The notes under the pieces: generated by a model | Databases searched by the model: none | What the model was told of the DNA's origin: nothing | The model's input: only the letters and a program-made list of their open reading frames with translations | Shown here: positions 18,176-28,017 of the stretch, one piece after another | Layout of the letters: the number at the start of each line of letters is the position of its first letter | Numbering within the stretch: position 1 is the first letter of the stretch | Assembly (NCBI RefSeq): GCF_019396345.1 | Contig: NZ_JAHKRM010000001.1 | Span: forward strand, 248,001 to 312,000 | Source of the DNA: Nonomuraea guangzhouensis | GTDB lineage: Bacteria; Actinomycetota; Actinomycetes; Streptosporangiales; Streptosporangiaceae | Direction: 5' to 3' | Length of the DNA: 64,000 bases | Program-made: the position numbers and the translations under genes

Positions 18176-20272
18176 CTAGTCGCGGTCGTTGCTCACTGTG
18201 GTCTTCTGGACCTGCAGGAGGAACTCGGCGTTGGACTTGGTCTCCTTCATCTTCTCCAGGAGCAGCTCGAGCGCCTGCTGCATGTCGAGCGCGTGGAGCA
18301 CGCGACGCAGCTTCCAGACGATCTGGAGCTCGTCCTTGGCCATGAGGATCTCTTCCTTACGGGTGCTGGACGCGTCGACGTCCACCGCGGGGAAGATGCG
18401 CTTGTCGGCCAGGGAACGGCTGAGCTTGAGCTCCATGTTGCCGGTGCCCTTGAACTCCTCGAAGATGACCTCGTCCATCTTGGACCCGGTCTCGACCAGG
18501 GCCGTGGCGAGGATCGTCAGCGAGCCGCCGTTCTCGATGTTGCGGGCGGCGCCGAAGAAGCGCTTGGGCGGGTAGAGCGCGGTCGAGTCGACACCACCGG
18601 ACAGGATGCGCCCGCTCGCGGGAGCCGCGAGGTTGTAGGCGCGGCCGAGCCGGGTGATCGAGTCGAGCAGGACGACCACGTCGTGGCCCAGCTCCACCAG
18701 ACGCTTGGCCCGCTCGATGGCGAGCTCGGCGACCGTGGTGTGGTCCTCGGCGGGACGGTCGAAGGTCGAGTGGATGACCTCGCCCTTGACCGACCGCTGC
18801 ATGTCGGTGACCTCTTCAGGCCGCTCGTCCACCAGCACGACCATCAGGTGGCACTCGGTGTTGTTGCGGGTGATCGCGTTGGCGATCGCCTGGAGCACCA
18901 TCGTCTTACCGGCCTTGGGCGGCGAGACGATGAGGCCACGCTGGCCCTTGCCGATCGGCGAGACGAGGTCGATGATCCGCGTGGTGAGGATGTTCGGCTC
19001 GGTCTCGAGGCGCAGGCGGTCCTGCGGGTAGAGCGGCGTGAGCTTGTTGAAGTCGGGCCGGTTGCGGGCCTGCTCCGGGTCCATGCCGTTGACGGTGTCG
19101 AGGCGGACCAGGGCGTTGAACTTCTCGCGGCGCTCGCCGTCGCGCGGCTGCCGGACGGCGCCGGTGATGACGTCGCCCTTGCGCAGGCCGTTGCGGCGGA
19201 TCTGGGCGAGCGAGACGTAGACGTCGTTGCTGCCCGGCAGGTAACCGCTCGTCCTGACGAACGCGTAGTTGTCGAGGATGTCGAGGATGCCGGCGATCGG
19301 GATGAGCACGTCATCGTCGCCGATCACGGGCTCGTTGCTCTCGAAGCGCTCACGGCCACGGCCGCGGTTGCGCTCGCGGAACCGGCCCCGCCTGCCACGA
19401 CCGCTGCGGTCGTCGTCGTCGCTGCCGCCGCGCGGATCGTTGCGCGAGTCGCCCCGCTGATCGTTGCGGAGGTCGTTGCGCTGGTCACCGCGCTGGTCAC
19501 CGCGCTGGTCGCTGCCGCCACGCGGGTCACCGCCGCGGCCGCCGTCGGCGACACGCTCACGCTGGTCGGCGCGGCCGCTGTCACGGCCGTTGTCGCGGTT
19601 GTCACGACCGCTGTCGCGGTTGTCGCGGTTGTCGCGACCGTCACGGCTGTCACGAATGTCGCGGCTGCTTTCGCCACGACCGTCACGAACGTCACGGCCA
19701 CTCTCGCCGCGGTCGTTACCGGAACGGTCACTGCCGCCACGGTCACCGCGGTCGCGGCGCTCGCCCCTGGTGCGCCGCTCACGGCGGCTCTCGCCACGGT
19801 CGGCACGCGAGTCGAGCTGGCCTTCGGCGGCCTGCGCCTGCTCCACGACCGGCTCGGCCGGGGCGGCAACGGGCTCAGGGGCCGCGGCCACCGGCTCGGG
19901 GGCCTGCGCGACGGGCTCTTCAACGGTCTTGGGGCGGGAACGTTCCCGGCGCGTCCTGGTGGGCCGCTCCGCGGCGGGCGCCACCTCGGCGGCGACCGGA
20001 GCCTCGGCTACGGCAGCGGGCGCGGCTTCTCCGGTGCCGCCACCCTGCTTCTCCTGGATGGCCGCGATGAGCTGGCTCTTCCGCATGCGCCCGGTGCCGC
20101 TGATGCCCAGCTCAGCGGCCATTTTCTGCAGCTCGGGCAGCACCTTGGCGGACAGGCCGGTGCCGGAGCGACGCGCACGGGGCTTGGCCGCGGCGCGGGT
20201 GGGGGTGTCGCCGGACGCGGGCTGCGCAGGTGAGCCTGGTGCGTCGGAGAGGAGTTCGGTGGTGTCGCTCAA
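18176..20272 (-). CDS. rho: Transcription termination factor Rho
   Basis: Hexameric RNA helicase that ends transcription. At 698 residues it is the long actinobacterial form: a Rho_N domain at about 38-75, a large insert at about 150-310 made of R, D, G and N repeats (blocks such as [14 protein letters not shown]), then the RNA-binding and ATPase domains. The Walker A Lys456 lies in [12 protein letters not shown]. The start codon is TTG at 20272, with AAGGA 8 bases upstream, which decides the start. It has a 456-base leader free of genes and lies downstream of thrB. Confidence 0.96.
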   Translation of the reverse strand: MSDTTELLSDAPGSPAQPASGDTPTRAAAKPRARRSGTGLSAKVLPELQKMAAELGISGTGRMRKSQLIAAIQEKQGGGTGEAAPAAVAEAPVAAEVAPAAERPTRTRRERSRPKTVEEPVAQAPEPVAAAPEPVAAPAEPVVEQAQAAEGQLDSRADRGESRRERRTRGERRDRGDRGGSDRSGNDRGESGRDVRDGRGESSRDIRDSRDGRDNRDNRDSGRDNRDNGRDSGRADQRERVADGGRGGDPRGGSDQRGDQRGDQRNDLRNDQRGDSRNDPRGGSDDDDRSGRGRRGRFRERNRGRGRERFESNEPVIGDDDVLIPIAGILDILDNYAFVRTSGYLPGSNDVYVSLAQIRRNGLRKGDVITGAVRQPRDGERREKFNALVRLDTVNGMDPEQARNRPDFNKLTPLYPQDRLRLETEPNILTTRIIDLVSPIGKGQRGLIVSPPKAGKTMVLQAIANAITRNNTECHLMVVLVDERPEEVTDMQRSVKGEVIHSTFDRPAEDHTTVAELAIERAKRLVELGHDVVVLLDSITRLGRAYNLAAPASGRILSGGVDSTALYPPKRFFGAARNIENGGSLTILATALVETGSKMDEVIFEEFKGTGNMELKLSRSLADKRIFPAVDVDASSTRKEEILMAKDELQIVWKLRRVLHALDMQQALELLLEKMKETKSNAEFLLQVQKTTVSNDRD

Positions 20273-20728
20273 CTAAAGGTCCTTCCCAGGGGTCGGGCGC
20301 CGGTTTTTGTTCTGCCGGGCGTCCCGGAGGTGCTTGCGATCCGGCGGGACAGACCGGGTCGGGGTGCACGTTGCGATCTTCGGCCGCCGCTGGGGACGAC
20401 CGCCACTCTTGGGAGAGGCGCGTCCAAGCGACCACAGGACAGTGACGCGTGGATGACACCCCTCAGATTGCTGTCGCCAGCCAGATGTCGAGGTGATTCG
20501 AACGCGCAGACCCCCGTCGTCGCCGCCTCACGTTGGGCCAACCGGGTGTGGGCCAACCGGAGGCAACGGATTCCGGGGAGACAGCCGCGCTGCACACGCC
20601 TCGCGACGTGCAGCATTATGCAGCGATGTGTGGCTGACAAGCACGCACCCACCAAGGGGGCATCTGGTGCGGCTATCAGCCTAACATCACCAGCGCACAC
20701 GGCTATTCCCTGAAGGTCTAAAGAGGCA
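20273..20728. other. Gene-free leader region of rho
   Basis: About 455 bases between the thrB stop and the rho start codon (both minus). All ORFs here change frame or look low-complexity. Long leaders ahead of rho are common because rho is autoregulated by premature termination in several bacteria. Direct repeats such as GGGCCAACCGG and GTGGGCCAACCGG (about 20533-20562) are visible. No recognised riboswitch fold was identified. Confidence 0.5.
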
Positions 20729-21775
20729 TCAGCGTGTCTCGGGGAACTGAACGTTCGCACCAACTGGGTCGACGTCCATAAGCTGGATGTGCCAGTCATT
20801 ACCCACTTCTGGCGCGATCAAATCCTGCGAATCCGGTGTAGAAAACGCAAGAACTGTGGGACCCGCTCCCGAAACGACCGCGGGCACGCCCACTGCACGG
20901 AGACGTTCTACCAGATCCGCACTGGCCCGCATCGCAGGCGCACGGTAATCCTGGTGAAGTCGGTCTTCGGTGGCGGCGAACAGCAACCCGCGCTCCGGCC
21001 GCTGGGTCAGCGCCGCGATCAGCAACGCAGCCCTGCCGGCGTTGAAAGAGGCGTCCTTGTGGGGCACGTCTTTCGGCAGCAACCCCCGTGCGGTCTCCGT
21101 GGCCAACCGCGTCGCCGGAACGAACACGACAGGCCGGATGCGCACATCCGGGAGCAGTTTCACCATACGCGGTGATCCGGAGTGGTCAGTCCAGGCAATC
21201 GTCAGCCCGCCGGCCAGGCACGGCGCCACGTTGTCCGGATGCCCCTCCATCTCGGTGGCCAGCGCGAACACCTCGTCGTCCGAAAGGCCTACGCCCTCGG
21301 CGAATCCGCCCGCCCGCGGCCCGCCGTCGCTCACTTCCGCGCGTGGCGGGGAGGTCCGTGACGCGGATTCAGGACGCGGGTCAGTTTTCGTTCGCGATTC
21401 GGTATGTGTTTCGGTACCTGACCCGGCACCCGCCAGGGCGCGGGCGGCGAGGATGCCCGCGCAGACGGCCGCCGAGGACGAGCCCAGGCCGCGGGCGTGC
21501 GGGATGCGGTTGCGGCAGTGCAGCCTGATGCCCTCGGGCTGGGGGACCCCCATGCGGTCGAACGTCCTGCGCATGGCCTTGATGATCAGGTGCCCTTCGC
21601 CGAGATCGAGCTCGCCCTGGCCCGCGCCCTCTCCTTCGACGGTGACGTGGACGCCCCGCTCGCCGGTCAGCGTGGCCCGGACCTCGTCGTACAGGTCCAG
21701 CGCCAGGCCCAGGGAGTCGAAGCCGGGGCCAAGGTTCGCCGAGGTGGCCGGCACGCGGATGTCAACGGTGCTCAT
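20729..21775 (-). CDS. thrB: Homoserine kinase
   Basis: GHMP-family kinase phosphorylating homoserine in threonine synthesis. The protein is 348 residues from the ATG at 21775 (MSTVDIRVPATSANLGPGFD). The ATP-binding GHMP motif PHARGLGSSSAAV is at 92-104. Residues about 116-160 are a hydrophilic low-complexity insertion (Thr/Glu/Arg/Pro rich) directly after that motif, which makes the protein longer than the usual 300-315 residues. The frame stays open upstream to 22300, but that part is repeat-encoded and Arg-rich, so it is not included. thrC lies upstream on the same strand, separated by 544 bases. Confidence 0.93.
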   Translation of the reverse strand: MSTVDIRVPATSANLGPGFDSLGLALDLYDEVRATLTGERGVHVTVEGEGAGQGELDLGEGHLIIKAMRRTFDRMGVPQPEGIRLHCRNRIPHARGLGSSSAAVCAGILAARALAGAGSGTETHTESRTKTDPRPESASRTSPPRAEVSDGGPRAGGFAEGVGLSDDEVFALATEMEGHPDNVAPCLAGGLTIAWTDHSGSPRMVKLLPDVRIRPVVFVPATRLATETARGLLPKDVPHKDASFNAGRAALLIAALTQRPERGLLFAATEDRLHQDYRAPAMRASADLVERLRAVGVPAVVSGAGPTVLAFSTPDSQDLIAPEVGNDWHIQLMDVDPVGANVQFPETR

Positions 21776-22319
21776 TCGCCTGTCTCTCTCCCGCCGTCGG
21801 TGCGGGCGGGGCTGTTCTTCTCGGCTGGATTCTCGTACGGCAGGGCAGGAACATGTGCCCCTTGACCGCCTGCCGTGGCCCAGCTCGGGCGCCGTGCGTA
21901 TTGCGCCGCCCTCCACCTCACCACATCCCGCCGACCCGGCGCTGGGTCCGCGAGAGTGCCGGACCGTCCCACCCGCACGCACCGGCCGGACGCGGCACGA
22001 CCTGGCGTGCGCCGGACGCAGGGCACGCGCCGCACGACCAGGCACCCACCGAACGTACGGCACGCACCACATAGTCCGGCATGTCGGGTCCGGCACACGC
22101 GGGCCCGACCACAGGGTCCCGCACGCCCAACACGGTCCAGCGCGCCGGACCGCCCGGCGAGGCCAGGTCCCGAAAGACCGGCCCCGTGAAGCGGGGTCCC
22201 GTGAAGCCGGGTCCCGAGAGGCCGGGTCCCGAGAGGCCGGGTCCCGAGAGGCCGGGTCCCGAGAGGCCGGGTCTGTGGGGAATCGCACACTCCCGCTCAT
22301 ACGGGCGCGAGTAGCGTTC
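21776..22319. other. Repeat-containing spacer between thrC and thrB
   Basis: This 544-base spacer separates two genes that usually touch. It is GC-rich with recurring CCGGAC, GCACGC and CCCG words and ends (22191-22272) in the 15-bp tandem array listed separately. The thrB frame is open through it, but the translated text (DPASR repeats then Arg/Cys-rich noise) is not protein-like. Confidence 0.6.
22191..22272. repeat. 15-bp tandem repeat array downstream of thrC
   Basis: Units of GCCGGGTCCCGAGAG start at 22191 (variant), 22206, 22221, 22236 and 22251, with a partial unit at 22266. Four units are perfect. Minus-strand translation gives DPASR repeats. A degenerate unit is visible just before (about 22162-22180). 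Confidence 0.9.
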
Positions 22320-23378
22320 CTAGGCCAGGTTGAGGGCGGCGGCGGCCGCGTGGACGTCGATGGGGATGGTGACCGGAGCCGGGGCGCCGGCGATCGCCCA
22401 GTCGGGGTCCTTGAGGCCGTTGCCCGTGACCGTGCAGACGATGCGCTGCCCGGGTGCGATTAGCCCCTGCGCGTGCGCCTGCAGGAGGCCGGCGACGCTG
22501 GCCGCCGAGGCGAGCTCGACGAAGACGCCCTCCTCCTGGGCCAGCAGCTTGTACGCGGTCGCGATCTGCCGGTCCGTGACCGACTCGATGGCGCCACCGG
22601 ACTCGTCGCGGGCCGCCGTGGCCAGTTGCCAGGAGGCGGGGTTGCCGATGCGGATGGCGGTGGCGATCGTGTGCGGGTGGGCGACGGGCGCGCCGTTGAC
22701 GATCGGGGCCGCGCCGCTGGCCTGGAAGCCGAACATGCGTGGCGCCTTGGTGGCGATGCCGTCCGCGGCGTACTCCCGGTAGCCCATCCAGTAGGCCGAG
22801 ATGTTGCCCGCGTTGCCCACCGGGATGCAGTGGATGTCGGGCGCGTCGCCCAGCGTGTCGACGATCTCGAAGGCGGCCGTCTTCTGGCCCTGCAGCCGGA
22901 ACGGGTTGACCGAGTTGACCAGCGCGATCGGGTAGCTGGACGACAGCTTGCGGGTCATCTCCAGGCAGTCGTCGAACGAGCCCTCGACCTGGAGCAGCGT
23001 GGCGCCGTGGACGAGCGCCTGGGCCAGCTTGCCCATCGCGATCTTGCCGCGCGGCACCAGCACGGCGCAGGTGAGCCCGGCCCGTACGGCGTAGGCGGCG
23101 GCCGAGGCCGAGGTGTTGCCGGTCGAGGCGCAGATGACCGCCTTGGCCCCCTCTTCGACGGCCTTGCTGATGGCCATCGTCATGCCGCGGTCCTTGAAGC
23201 TGCCCGTCGGGTTGGCGCCTTCCACCTTGAGGTAGACGTCACACCCGGTGAGCGCGGAGACACGGTGCGCGGGCACCAGCGGCGTGCCGCCCTCCAGCAG
23301 TGTGATGACGGGCGTCTTCGTGGTGACCGGAAGGCGCTCTCGGTACTCCTCGATGAGGCCACGCCACGACCTGCTCAT
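22320..23378 (-). CDS. thrC: Threonine synthase
   Basis: PLP enzyme converting O-phosphohomoserine to threonine. It has 352 residues, the short bacterial form. The PLP lysine is Lys62 in [11 protein letters not shown], and [15 protein letters not shown] is the phosphate-binding loop region. AGGGAG lies 5 bases before the ATG at 23378. Its normal upstream partner hom is 26 kb away in this window, beyond an accessory block that begins immediately upstream. Confidence 0.96.
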   Translation of the reverse strand: MSRSWRGLIEEYRERLPVTTKTPVITLLEGGTPLVPAHRVSALTGCDVYLKVEGANPTGSFKDRGMTMAISKAVEEGAKAVICASTGNTSASAAAYAVRAGLTCAVLVPRGKIAMGKLAQALVHGATLLQVEGSFDDCLEMTRKLSSSYPIALVNSVNPFRLQGQKTAAFEIVDTLGDAPDIHCIPVGNAGNISAYWMGYREYAADGIATKAPRMFGFQASGAAPIVNGAPVAHPHTIATAIRIGNPASWQLATAARDESGGAIESVTDRQIATAYKLLAQEEGVFVELASAASVAGLLQAHAQGLIAPGQRIVCTVTGNGLKDPDWAIAGAPAPVTIPIDVHAAAAALNLA

Positions 23379-23537
23379 ATTGACTCCCTACCTGCGGTCT
23401 TGGCCACCGAGTGTACCGGGGTCCTGGCAGTGGGCGGCGGGCCGAGTCCCGGGTTGCTGAGCGGTGGCTTCAACAACCAACAATTCGGGAAATTCTCAGC
23501 ATCTCCCGGTATGGTCCCCGGCAGGGGGGTCATCACC

Positions 23538-25055
23538 ATGAACGCGCGTCCTGCCATGACGCAGAACGACTATTCTCCGCTGACGCCGCCGGAGCTCGGC
23601 GCCTGGTCACCGGCCCTGTCCGTGAGCGTGGTGATACCCGCGCACGGTGGGCCGCACCTGGAGCTGACGCTGGCCGCGCTGGCCGCTCAGACGTACCCGG
23701 ACCACCTCATGGAGGTCCTGGTCGTGGACGACGGCAGCGAGCCGCCGATCCGGCTGCCGGAGATCCGGCCGGTCAACACCCGGATCGTCCCGGTGAAGAC
23801 CGGCTGGGGCATCTCGAACGCCGTCAACACCGGCGCCAAGGCCGCCGACGGCGAGATCATCCAGCGGCTCGACGCCGACATGGTGGCCTGCCGCGAGCAC
23901 ATCGAGGCCCTGGCCCGGTGGCACCACGAGACCGACTATCTGGTCACGATCGGGATGAAGAGGTTCGTCGAGGTGCCGGCGCTCACCGCCGAGCAGGTCT
24001 TCCGGGCGGGACACCTGGGAGACGTGTTCGATCTGGCGTCGGGGGTGTCGAGTTCCACCGAGGCGACGATCGCCAAGACCGACGGGCTGCGCAAGAGCCG
24101 CAATCCCTATCACGTGTGCACAGGACCGACCTTCGCCCTTCCCCGGGAGGTCTTCCACGCCGTGGGCGGTCTCGACCCGAACGTCGTACGCGGCGAGGAC
24201 ACCGAGTTCGCCTACCGGCTGGCCATGCACGGTGTCGTGTTCATCCCGGACATGGAGGCGCAGGCGGTGCATCTCGGGCTGCCCGCGCAGCACCGTGACC
24301 GGGAACGCGCCGTGCGGGCCGTCGAGCCGTACCTCTCGCACCGTATCCCGCTCCGCCGCGACCTGCGCAAGGATCAGGGCCGCCGCTGGCTCGTCCCGTA
24401 CGTCGAGATCGTTCTGGACGTCACGGACACCTCGGAAGCGGTCGTACGGCAGGCGGTGGCGGCGGCGCTCGACGGCAAGCTGCAGGACGTCGTGGTGACG
24501 CTGGTGGGACCGTGGGCGCGGCTGCAAGACGGGCGGCGGGCCGTGCTCAGTGACCCGAGCTTCGAGATGCGGCTGATGCGCGACCTGTTCGCGCACGACG
24601 ACCGGATCCGGCTGATCGACGAGGCGGCCCCGACGCCGGCGCCCGCGCCGTTCCGCTATCGGGGACCGGTGGACGTGCCGCTGCACAAGGCGACGCTGGA
24701 GCGGATGATCGAGACGGTGCAGAAGGACCTGACGGGCGTGCTCGTCGTGGATCTGCCCGACGGCCGCACGGCCCGCCTCGAACGCACCTCCGCCTTGGGC
24801 CGGGCCCTGCTGCTCAGCGCCCCGGGCGACGACCTCGACAAGATCATCGAGACCACGCACGGCATACGCCACGAGGCCCCGGACCGCTACTGGCCCCCGG
24901 CCACACCGCCGAAGCCCGCAGTCCAGAAGCCCGCAGTCCAGAAGCCTTTGGACAGCCCTGCCGCGCCGAAGCAGCCGGTCGTCACGATTCCCACCTCGGC
25001 CGCCGAGGAACGGGGCCTCCTGGGCCGCCTGAAGTCGGCCCTCCGCTCCAACTAG
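23538..25055 (+). CDS. Family 2-like glycosyltransferase with conserved C-terminal module (paralogue A)
   Basis: A 505-residue cytoplasmic protein. Residues about 25-250 are a GT-A fold glycosyltransferase: SVSVVIPAHGG, VLVVDDGSEPP, and the metal-binding DAD at 112-114, followed by the cluster-specific RWHH and the acceptor-site motif RGEDTEFAYRL. Residues about 280-440 carry the module shared by four proteins here (VGPW, PFRYRGP, ARLERTSALGRA, GDDLD). The tail has a duplicated PAVQKPAVQKP. GGGGGG precedes the ATG at 23538. It converges with paralogue B; the two TAG stops share CTAG at 25052-25055. The substrate is unknown. Confidence 0.85.
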   Translation: MNARPAMTQNDYSPLTPPELGAWSPALSVSVVIPAHGGPHLELTLAALAAQTYPDHLMEVLVVDDGSEPPIRLPEIRPVNTRIVPVKTGWGISNAVNTGAKAADGEIIQRLDADMVACREHIEALARWHHETDYLVTIGMKRFVEVPALTAEQVFRAGHLGDVFDLASGVSSSTEATIAKTDGLRKSRNPYHVCTGPTFALPREVFHAVGGLDPNVVRGEDTEFAYRLAMHGVVFIPDMEAQAVHLGLPAQHRDRERAVRAVEPYLSHRIPLRRDLRKDQGRRWLVPYVEIVLDVTDTSEAVVRQAVAAALDGKLQDVVVTLVGPWARLQDGRRAVLSDPSFEMRLMRDLFAHDDRIRLIDEAAPTPAPAPFRYRGPVDVPLHKATLERMIETVQKDLTGVLVVDLPDGRTARLERTSALGRALLLSAPGDDLDKIIETTHGIRHEAPDRYWPPATPPKPAVQKPAVQKPLDSPAAPKQPVVTIPTSAAEERGLLGRLKSALRSN

Positions 25056-26674
25056 CCGCGCAGCCGCTTGCCCAGGGCGCGCTTGACCGTGGTGGCCAGC
25101 AGCACCCGCATGCTCTGCTGGGCGCGGTTGGCGGCGGCCAGCTGGCGGCGCAGTGTGCTGACGTCGCGCCGCAGCTCCACGGCGCTCTTGCGCCAGCGCC
25201 CGGCCTCGTCGCGCCACTTGGTCACCTGCGCGCGCAGGCGTTCGGCCTCCTTGGCCAGCCGTACCGCCTCCGCCTCCGCCTTGAGCCTGGCCCGGTAGGC
25301 GCTGCGGCGGCCGAGCAGCTCCGCCGCCTCCGTCGCGAACCCGTACGTCTCGCCCTCCACCCACGAGACGCCCGACACGTCGTCCACCGCGTCATCGAGG
25401 TCCTCGCCGGGGCGTACCACGATCCGCGCCCGGCCGAAGGCGGAGGCGCGCTCCAGCCGCGCGGCCACGACGCCGTCCGGCGACTCGCGGAGCAGCACGT
25501 TCACCAGCCCGAGCCCTTCGCCGCGGGCCAGGTCGAGCAGCCTGGCCAGGCTGTCCTCCCCCGGCACCCAGCCGGGGGGCAGCCGCAGCACGTACGGCAC
25601 GGCCGGGTCGACCTCGCCGGAGTCCGCCAGTCGTACCCGGCCTTCGTGCAGGTAGTGGCCGTGGACCAGCACCAGGTCGAGGGCGGGGTCCTTCAGCGGG
25701 GCCCGGCGCTCGCGTTCGAGGGAGTCCCAGGGGCCGACCACGACGATGGACAGGTCCAGCATGGTGCCCGCCAGCAGGGCGTCGACCGTGGCGCGGACCT
25801 GCTCGTATCCGGCGGTGCCGTCGACGACGACCGCGACGTACGGGACCTTCCACTGGCGGGAGGGGTGGGACCGGAGCCACCGGTAGGCGGGGATGCGGTC
25901 GGCGACGAACGCGTAGCTCACGCGGTCGATGGGCCGCTGGTCGCGCATCCGCATGGTCGGCCCAAGATGGTAGGCGCGGGCCCTGGGTTCCGGTACGAAC
26001 ACCGCCCCGGCCTGGTAGAGCCGGTAACCCATCTCCGTGTCCTGGCCGAGTATCAGGTCGTCGTCCATCGTCCCGGCGGCGGCGACCAGCCGGGCGTTGA
26101 CCGAGGTCGCGCCGCCGACGTGCAGGCTGAACGGGCGCTGGGTGTTGTCGGTGAGGCCGTTCGTCCGCTCGATCAGGTCGACGATCCAGGCGTGCGGCTC
26201 GGCGGGTTCGAAGGCCTTCTCCAGGTCGTCGGGCAGCTCGGCGGGCACGGGCGACTCGGTGAACCTGATGTAGCTGGTCACGGCCAGGTAAGGGGCGGCG
26301 TGGTGCCAGCGCATGTGCGCCTCGATCGAGCCGGGGGTGAGCAGGACGTCGGAGTCCAGCCAGTGGATCACGTCGCCGGTGGCCGCGGCGAGCCCGGCGT
26401 TGCGGGCGGCGGCCCGGCCCGGCTCCGGGCAGACGATCAGCCGGGTGCCTTCGGGGCGTTCCTCCGGCAACCGCAGCGGCGAGGAGCTGCCGTTGTCGAC
26501 GACGATGACCTCGATCAGCCCGGCGGGGTAGGTCTGCCGGGCGAGCGCGGCCAGCACCAGGTCGAGCTTGTCCTGGCCGCCGTACGCGGGCACGACCACG
26601 CTGACCCGCAGCGTCGGCTGGTATACCTCCGGCGGTTCGAGCATCCGGTAGTCGTTGCCGCGGACCCTGCTCAT
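25052..26674 (-). CDS. Family 2-like glycosyltransferase with coiled-coil tail (paralogue B)
   Basis: A 540-residue protein. The GT-A domain starts after RVRGNDYRMLEPPE with VSVVVPAYGG, has DSD at 107-109, then EAHMRWHH and GQDTEMGYRLYQAG. The shared C-terminal module follows (VVGPW, PPGWVPGEDSLARL, AARLERASAFGRA, GEDLDDAVDDV). Residues about 455-530 are a charged coiled coil (RLKAEAEAVRLAKEAERLRA). The ATG at 26674 overlaps the stop of the upstream gene as ATGA, which decides the start over an upstream in-frame codon at 26713. It forms a two-gene operon with paralogue C. Confidence 0.87.
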   Translation of the reverse strand: MSRVRGNDYRMLEPPEVYQPTLRVSVVVPAYGGQDKLDLVLAALARQTYPAGLIEVIVVDNGSSSPLRLPEERPEGTRLIVCPEPGRAAARNAGLAAATGDVIHWLDSDVLLTPGSIEAHMRWHHAAPYLAVTSYIRFTESPVPAELPDDLEKAFEPAEPHAWIVDLIERTNGLTDNTQRPFSLHVGGATSVNARLVAAAGTMDDDLILGQDTEMGYRLYQAGAVFVPEPRARAYHLGPTMRMRDQRPIDRVSYAFVADRIPAYRWLRSHPSRQWKVPYVAVVVDGTAGYEQVRATVDALLAGTMLDLSIVVVGPWDSLERERRAPLKDPALDLVLVHGHYLHEGRVRLADSGEVDPAVPYVLRLPPGWVPGEDSLARLLDLARGEGLGLVNVLLRESPDGVVAARLERASAFGRARIVVRPGEDLDDAVDDVSGVSWVEGETYGFATEAAELLGRRSAYRARLKAEAEAVRLAKEAERLRAQVTKWRDEAGRWRKSAVELRRDVSTLRRQLAAANRAQQSMRVLLATTVKRALGKRLRG

Positions 26675-27780
26675 ACCGCTTCCAGAAGCAGGCTCGGGCG
26701 GAAACCGCGCCACTGGTTGGTGGCGACCTTGAGGAAGTGGGCGAGCGGGAGCTGCCAGGTGTGCTGGTCGCTCAGCGTGCGCCGGAGCACGTAGCCGAGG
26801 CCGTGGGTGCGGTAGATGCTCGCCCCGGCCTCGTGGGCGGCCTTGAGGAAGTCCCGGTCCACCGCCCGCGGTTGAGCCGGAAATCCCCCTACGTCACGAA
26901 ATATCGTTTTTGTTGCGAGAATCGTGCCGCCCGCTACGTGATCGCTGGAGACCTCGCTCGGATAGGCGGCGCCACTGGCGAACGTGGTGCGCCTGATCGT
27001 GGCGTGCAACGGCTCAAGGTAAAAGAATTCGGCCGTGGTGCCCACGATGTCGGCCCCTGAATAGGACGCCGCCATGACCAGGTCGGCCAGGTGGTCGGGG
27101 CCGTACCAGTCGTCGTCGTCCCACTTGGCCACGTAGTCGCCGGACGCCAGGGCCGCGGCCTCGTTCAGCACCTCGCCGAACACCGTCTCGGCCGGGGCCT
27201 CGACCCAGGTCACGGGCAGGGGACAGCTCTCGACCGCCTGCCGTACCTCGTCGAAGGGGACGCCGTGCAGGCCGAGCAGCACCTCGATGTCGGTGTCGCG
27301 CTGGCGGGCCATCTGGGCGAGCGCGCCGGCGACCATCGCCGGGCGCCTGGTGGACATGACCACGCTGATCCGCGGCGTACGCGAAGGCGGCAGGCGGTGG
27401 GTCAGGCGGCGCAGCCGCACGCTGTGTTCCTCGCGGCGCAAGTCGGCCAGCGACCTGGGGCCGGTCCCGGTGTGGCCGAGCCAGTCGCGGTCGGTGAGCA
27501 GCGCCGCCAGCTCGGCGGGGACCCAGGCGGGGGCGTCGTGCGCGGTCAGCGGCACGCCCGCGGCCGCGAGCCGGACCACCCCGGCCAGCGGCACCTCGCG
27601 CTCGGGCCACTCGATCTCCAGGCCGCGCAGCGGGCGCAGCGCGGACACGTCGGGCTCCTGGCCGTCGACCGCCCACCCGGCGAAGACACCGGGCAGCTCG
27701 GCGGGGCGGCCATCGCTCCAGTGCAGGCGGGCGAGCCCCTTTTCCGGCGTACGCGCGAAGCCGCAGGGAGTGACGGGCAT
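26671..27780 (-). CDS. DDDDWYGP-type glycosyltransferase (paralogue C)
   Basis: A 369-residue glycosyltransferase-like protein. Residues about 1-125 match residues 265-400 of paralogue E (VRLAAAGVPLTAHDAPAW, RREEHSVRLRRL). The GT domain has ISVVMSTRRPAMV, the acidic cluster WDDDDWYGPD at 220-229, YSGADIVGT, and ends RTHGLGYVLRR and NQWRGFRPSLLLEAV. It lacks the first 260 residues of E. It is the first gene of a minus-strand operon with B. Its promoter should lie in 27781-27900, divergent from the 28018 operon. Confidence 0.87.
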   Translation of the reverse strand: MPVTPCGFARTPEKGLARLHWSDGRPAELPGVFAGWAVDGQEPDVSALRPLRGLEIEWPEREVPLAGVVRLAAAGVPLTAHDAPAWVPAELAALLTDRDWLGHTGTGPRSLADLRREEHSVRLRRLTHRLPPSRTPRISVVMSTRRPAMVAGALAQMARQRDTDIEVLLGLHGVPFDEVRQAVESCPLPVTWVEAPAETVFGEVLNEAAALASGDYVAKWDDDDWYGPDHLADLVMAASYSGADIVGTTAEFFYLEPLHATIRRTTFASGAAYPSEVSSDHVAGGTILATKTIFRDVGGFPAQPRAVDRDFLKAAHEAGASIYRTHGLGYVLRRTLSDQHTWQLPLAHFLKVATNQWRGFRPSLLLEAV

Positions 27781-28017
27781 GGTGCTCCTCGACCGACGGG
27801 GACTCAGTCAGGCGCCCACCTTACGCCGCTCTGACACTCTGTGAGACGTTGAGTGCACCCTGGGGTGGATGGCCAGAGAGAAGGTACCGTAGGCCGAACC
27901 TGCAGGATTCTCCCAGTTTTTGTCCAGGAACCTGTGGCACGGTAGTGGCGAATGTTTATTAAGGTGTCAATACTCCATTGACGCCAGATATGTCATGACT
28001 ACGAAAGGTATGCGCGG

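Noticed and set aside
22191..22272. Possible CRISPR array
   Set aside because: Units are 15 bp and directly abutting, with no unique spacers and no cas genes.
21776..22300. N-terminal extension of ThrB containing DPASR repeats
   Set aside because: The frame is open only because a 15-bp repeat is read through; homology starts at MSTVDIRVPATSANLGPGFD with ATG 21775.
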